A stretch of DNA of 64,000 bases. Origin: Crassaminicella thermophila. Its GTDB lineage: Bacteria > Bacillota > Clostridia > Peptostreptococcales > Thermotaleaceae. Of this stretch, positions 61,388 through 64,000 are shown in pieces. The notes below the pieces were generated by a model. The model saw only the letters and a program-made list of their open reading frames with translations, made no database searches and was not told the origin of the DNA. The translations under genes and the position numbers were made by a program. The stretch's first letter is position 1; each line of letters opens with the position of its first letter. The DNA lies in NCBI RefSeq assembly GCF_008152325.1, contig NZ_CP042243.1, positions 1,617,026 through 1,681,025 of the forward strand. Reading direction: 5' to 3'.

Positions 61388-64000
61388 TATTTATTTTGTA
61401 TAGCACAACGTGCTGCTGCTAATCTTGCTATAGGTACTCTATATGGAGAACAAGAAACATAATTCAAACCAATTTTGTGGCAGAAATTAATTGATTCTGG
61501 GTCTCCTCCATGCTCCCCACAAATTCCTAACTTAATATCCGGTCTTGATTTTTTTCCTAAATCAACAGCAATTTCCATTAATTTCCCAACCCCTATTTGA
61601 TCTAATCTTTGGAAAGGATCTTTTTCGAATATTTCTTTCTTCCTGTATTCACCAATAAATTTTCCAGCATCATCCCTTGAAAAAGCATAGGTCATTTGTG
61701 TCAAGTCATTTGTTCCAAAAGAAAAGAATTCTGCATGTCTTGCTATAGCATCAGCCGTTAATGCTGCTCTTGGTACTTCTATCATTGTACCAATTTTATA
61801 TTCAATTTTTATTTCACTCTCATTTATAATTTCATTTGCAGTATTTGTAATAAGTTCTTTTAAAATCTTTAACTCTTTTTCATGTCCAATAAGCGGCACC
61901 ATAATTTCTGGTTTAATATCTATATTTTTCTCTTTCTTCACTTCGATTGCAGCCATTATAATAGCTTTTACTTGCATTTTATATATTTCTGGATAAGTAA
62001 TTGCTAATCTACATCCTCTATGCCCAAGCATTGGATTAAATTCTTTTAATTCTTCAACTGTATCTTTTAAAACCTTATATTCTACACCTATTTGTTCTGA
62101 TAATGTCTTAATATCTTCATCATTATGTGGTAAAAATTCATGTAAAGGTGGATCTAGTAGTCTCACAGTTACAGGTCTTTCTCCCATTGCTTCAAATATT
62201 CCTATAAAATCTTTCTTTTGAAATGGTAGTAATTTATCTAGTGCAGTCATTCTTTCTTCTAAACTTTTCGCTATAATCATTTGCCTTACAACAGGAATTC
62301 TTTCTTCATCAAAAAACATATGCTCCGTTCTACAAAGACCAATTCCTTCTGCTCCAAACTTTACAGCAGTATATGCATCTTTTGGTGTATCTGCATTTGC
62401 TCTAATCTTTAGTGTTCTAATCTCATCTGCCCAATTCATTAATTTTCCAAAGTTACCTGTTAATTCAGGCTCTTTTGTTGGAATACTTCCAGCATAGACA
62501 CTACCTGTATTTCCATCTAAAGAAATATAATCTCCTTCTTTAAAGATTTTATTATCTATTTTAAAAACTTTATTTATTTCATCAACTTTTATTTCTCCAC
62601 ATCCTGCTACACAGCACTTTCCCATTCCTCTTGCAACAACTGCAGCGTGAGAAGTCATACCTCCTCTTGCTGTAAGAATTCCTTGTGCTGCAACCATTCC
62701 TTCAATATCTTCAGGAGAAGTTTCTAATCTTACTAATATAGCTTTTTCTCCTTCACTAGCTGCTTTTACTACATCATTCGCACTAAAATATATTCTACCT
62801 GTTGCTGCACCTGGTGAAGCAGGTAAGCCTTGTGTAATTTTTTCTGCTACTTTAATTGCTGCCTCTTCAAATGTAGGATGTAGCAACTGATCTAATTGAG
62901 TTGGTTCTACTCTCATTATTGCTGTTTCTTTATCAATAATTCCTTCTTTTACCATATCAACAGCTATATTAATAGCTGCAGATGCTGTTCTTTTTCCAGT
63001 TCTTGTTTGTAAAAGATATAAATTTCCTTTTTCTATTGTAAACTCAATATCTTGCATATCTTTATAATGATTTTCTAATAGGTTAGCCACATTCACAAAT
63101 TGTTCATATACTTTAGCCATAGTATTTTTTAACTGAGCAATAGGTTTAGGAGTTCTAATGCCTGCTACAACATCTTCTCCTTGTGCGTTCATTAAGAATT
63201 CACCAAACAATTTTTTCTCTCCAGTAGCTGGATTTCTTGTAAATGCTACCCCTGTTCCAGATGTTTCTCCCATGTTTCCAAAAACCATAGATTGCACATT
63301 TACTGCTGTTCCTAAGTGGCTTGGGATATCATTAAGTTGTCTATAAACAATAGCTCTAGAATTATTCCATGAATCAAACACAGCTCGAACTGCCATTAAT
63401 AATTGCTCTTTTGGCTCTTGTGGAAAATCTTTTCTTGTTTCTTTTTTAACAAGATTTTTATACGCTTTAATAATACTTTTTAGGTTATTTACTGTTAAAT
63501 CAGTATCTAGTTCAATTTTATTCGTTTCTTTTTCTTTTTCTAAAATATGGTCAAATTTATACTTTGGAATACTTAAAACTACATCACTAAACATTTGAAT
63601 AAATCTTCTATAACTATCATAAGCAAATCTTTCATTTCTAGTTACTAATGCTAGCCCCATTACAGATTGATCATTTAATCCTAAATTTAAAATTGTATCC
63701 ATCATTCCTGGCATAGAAATAACCGCACCTGATCTTACTGATACTAATAATGGATTTTTCGTATCTCCAAACTTTTTGTGAATCTTTTCTTCTAAAATAT
63801 ACAAATGCTCAAAAATTTGATTCACTACAGTTTCAGCAATTTTTTTCCCATCTTCATAATATTTATTACAAGCTTCTGTTGTAATAGTAAATCCCGGCGG
63901 AACAGGTAACCCAATTTTAGTCATTTCTGCTAAATTTGCACCCTTGCCCCCTAATAAAGATTTCATTTCCTTATTCCCTTCATGAAATGCATATACATAT
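61387..64000 (-). CDS. ppdK: Pyruvate, phosphate dikinase (5' end cut by window edge)
   Basis: At least 870 residues in the window; the coding frame stays open to base 64000 (reading YVYAFHEGNKEMKSLLGGKG), so the true start lies beyond the edge and the internal ATG at 63966 is not it. Interconverts PEP + AMP + PPi and pyruvate + ATP + Pi, linking glycolysis and gluconeogenesis in anaerobes. Nucleotide-binding N-terminus GGKGANLAEMTKIGLPVPPG, phosphohistidine motif GGMTSHAAVVARGMGKCCV, and C-terminal PEP-binding barrel with GEHGGDPESINFCHKIG. Confidence 0.98.
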   Translation of the reverse strand, partial: YVYAFHEGNKEMKSLLGGKGANLAEMTKIGLPVPPGFTITTEACNKYYEDGKKIAETVVNQIFEHLYILEEKIHKKFGDTKNPLLVSVRSGAVISMPGMMDTILNLGLNDQSVMGLALVTRNERFAYDSYRRFIQMFSDVVLSIPKYKFDHILEKEKETNKIELDTDLTVNNLKSIIKAYKNLVKKETRKDFPQEPKEQLLMAVRAVFDSWNNSRAIVYRQLNDIPSHLGTAVNVQSMVFGNMGETSGTGVAFTRNPATGEKKLFGEFLMNAQGEDVVAGIRTPKPIAQLKNTMAKVYEQFVNVANLLENHYKDMQDIEFTIEKGNLYLLQTRTGKRTASAAINIAVDMVKEGIIDKETAIMRVEPTQLDQLLHPTFEEAAIKVAEKITQGLPASPGAATGRIYFSANDVVKAASEGEKAILVRLETSPEDIEGMVAAQGILTARGGMTSHAAVVARGMGKCCVAGCGEIKVDEINKVFKIDNKIFKEGDYISLDGNTGSVYAGSIPTKEPELTGNFGKLMNWADEIRTLKIRANADTPKDAYTAVKFGAEGIGLCRTEHMFFDEERIPVVRQMIIAKSLEERMTALDKLLPFQKKDFIGIFEAMGERPVTVRLLDPPLHEFLPHNDEDIKTLSEQIGVEYKVLKDTVEELKEFNPMLGHRGCRLAITYPEIYKMQVKAIIMAAIEVKKEKNIDIKPEIMVPLIGHEKELKILKELITNTANEIINESEIKIEYKIGTMIEVPRAALTADAIARHAEFFSFGTNDLTQMTYAFSRDDAGKFIGEYRKKEIFEKDPFQRLDQIGVGKLMEIAVDLGKKSRPDIKLGICGEHGGDPESINFCHKIGLNYVSCSPYRVPIARLAAARCAIQNK

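Noticed and set aside
1-64000. CRISPR arrays
   Set aside because: No regularly spaced direct repeats of 20-40 bases were seen in any intergenic region.
63966-64000. Taking the ATG at 63966 as the start of ppdK
   Set aside because: The upstream codons (YVYAFHEGNKE) match the N-terminus of the family and stay open to the window edge, so the true start is beyond base 64000.

Overview
The window comes from a very A+T-rich (about 30% G+C by eye) bacterial chromosome. It looks like an anaerobic, endospore-forming Clostridia member: it has a complete Rnf complex (ferredoxin:NAD+ oxidoreductase), a SpoIVFA/SpoIVFB-like pair, a pyruvate,phosphate dikinase, a NusG-domain-II protein and a DRTGG/PHP/histidine-kinase-type ATPase cluster of the kind seen in hydrogen-metabolising Clostridia. 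I cannot name the species from sequence alone. Almost all genes are on the minus strand. The plus-strand exceptions are a tRNA-Leu, a Cys-rich protein gene, a small-protein gene and two mobile-element genes.

Layout from left to right (transcription mostly runs right to left). 1-6.7 kb: start of dprA (cut by the edge), comM, yraN, a ylqH/ylqG pair, rnhB, rbgA, lepB and rplS. 6.8-12.6 kb: rng, two radical-SAM-associated genes, spoIVFB and spoIVFA. 12.7-22.8 kb: cell shape and division block (mgsA, rodA, minE, minD, minC, class B PBP2, mreD, mreC, mreB, radC, maf). 22.8-29.2 kb: small membrane proteins, a Gx-type transporter, a NusG-II protein and rnfBAEGDC. 29.6-32.9 kb: sensor-type ATPases, PHP and DRTGG proteins and a SPOR protein. 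33-46.7 kb: an SH3/NlpC-P60 hydrolase, tRNA-Leu(GAG), a peptide-binding lipoprotein, a frameshifted nicotinate phosphoribosyltransferase, DUF441, a lytic transglycosylase, coaE, polA, an ECF sigma/anti-sigma pair, a YdjM-like protein, tRNA-Leu(CAA) and an unknown repeat protein. 46.8-47.8 kb: a Cys-rich protein gene. 53.3-64 kb: rnpB, a zinc-ribbon protein, a Nif3-like protein, trmK, a small protein, rpoD, dnaG, a YaiI-like protein, dgt and ppdK (cut by the edge).

The most unusual part is 47.86-53.29 kb. A 31-base imperfect copy of the 3' end of rnpB lies at 47865-47895, and the intact rnpB ends at 53262. Between these direct repeats are a tyrosine recombinase gene (interrupted by one frameshift), a three-gene defence-like operon and a truncated ISL3 transposase. 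The operon encodes an Mrr-like nuclease protein, a small middle component, and a Rad50/SMC-like ATPase with a zinc hook. I read this as a small integrative element that used the RNase P RNA gene as its attachment site and carries an ABC-three-component (Lamassu-like) defence system.

Two genes, the nicotinate phosphoribosyltransferase and the recombinase, are each interrupted by a single -1 shift. Each shift falls in a homopolymer that is also an in-register slippery heptamer (A AAA AAA and T TTT TTA). They may be recoded genes, real mutations or homopolymer sequencing errors.
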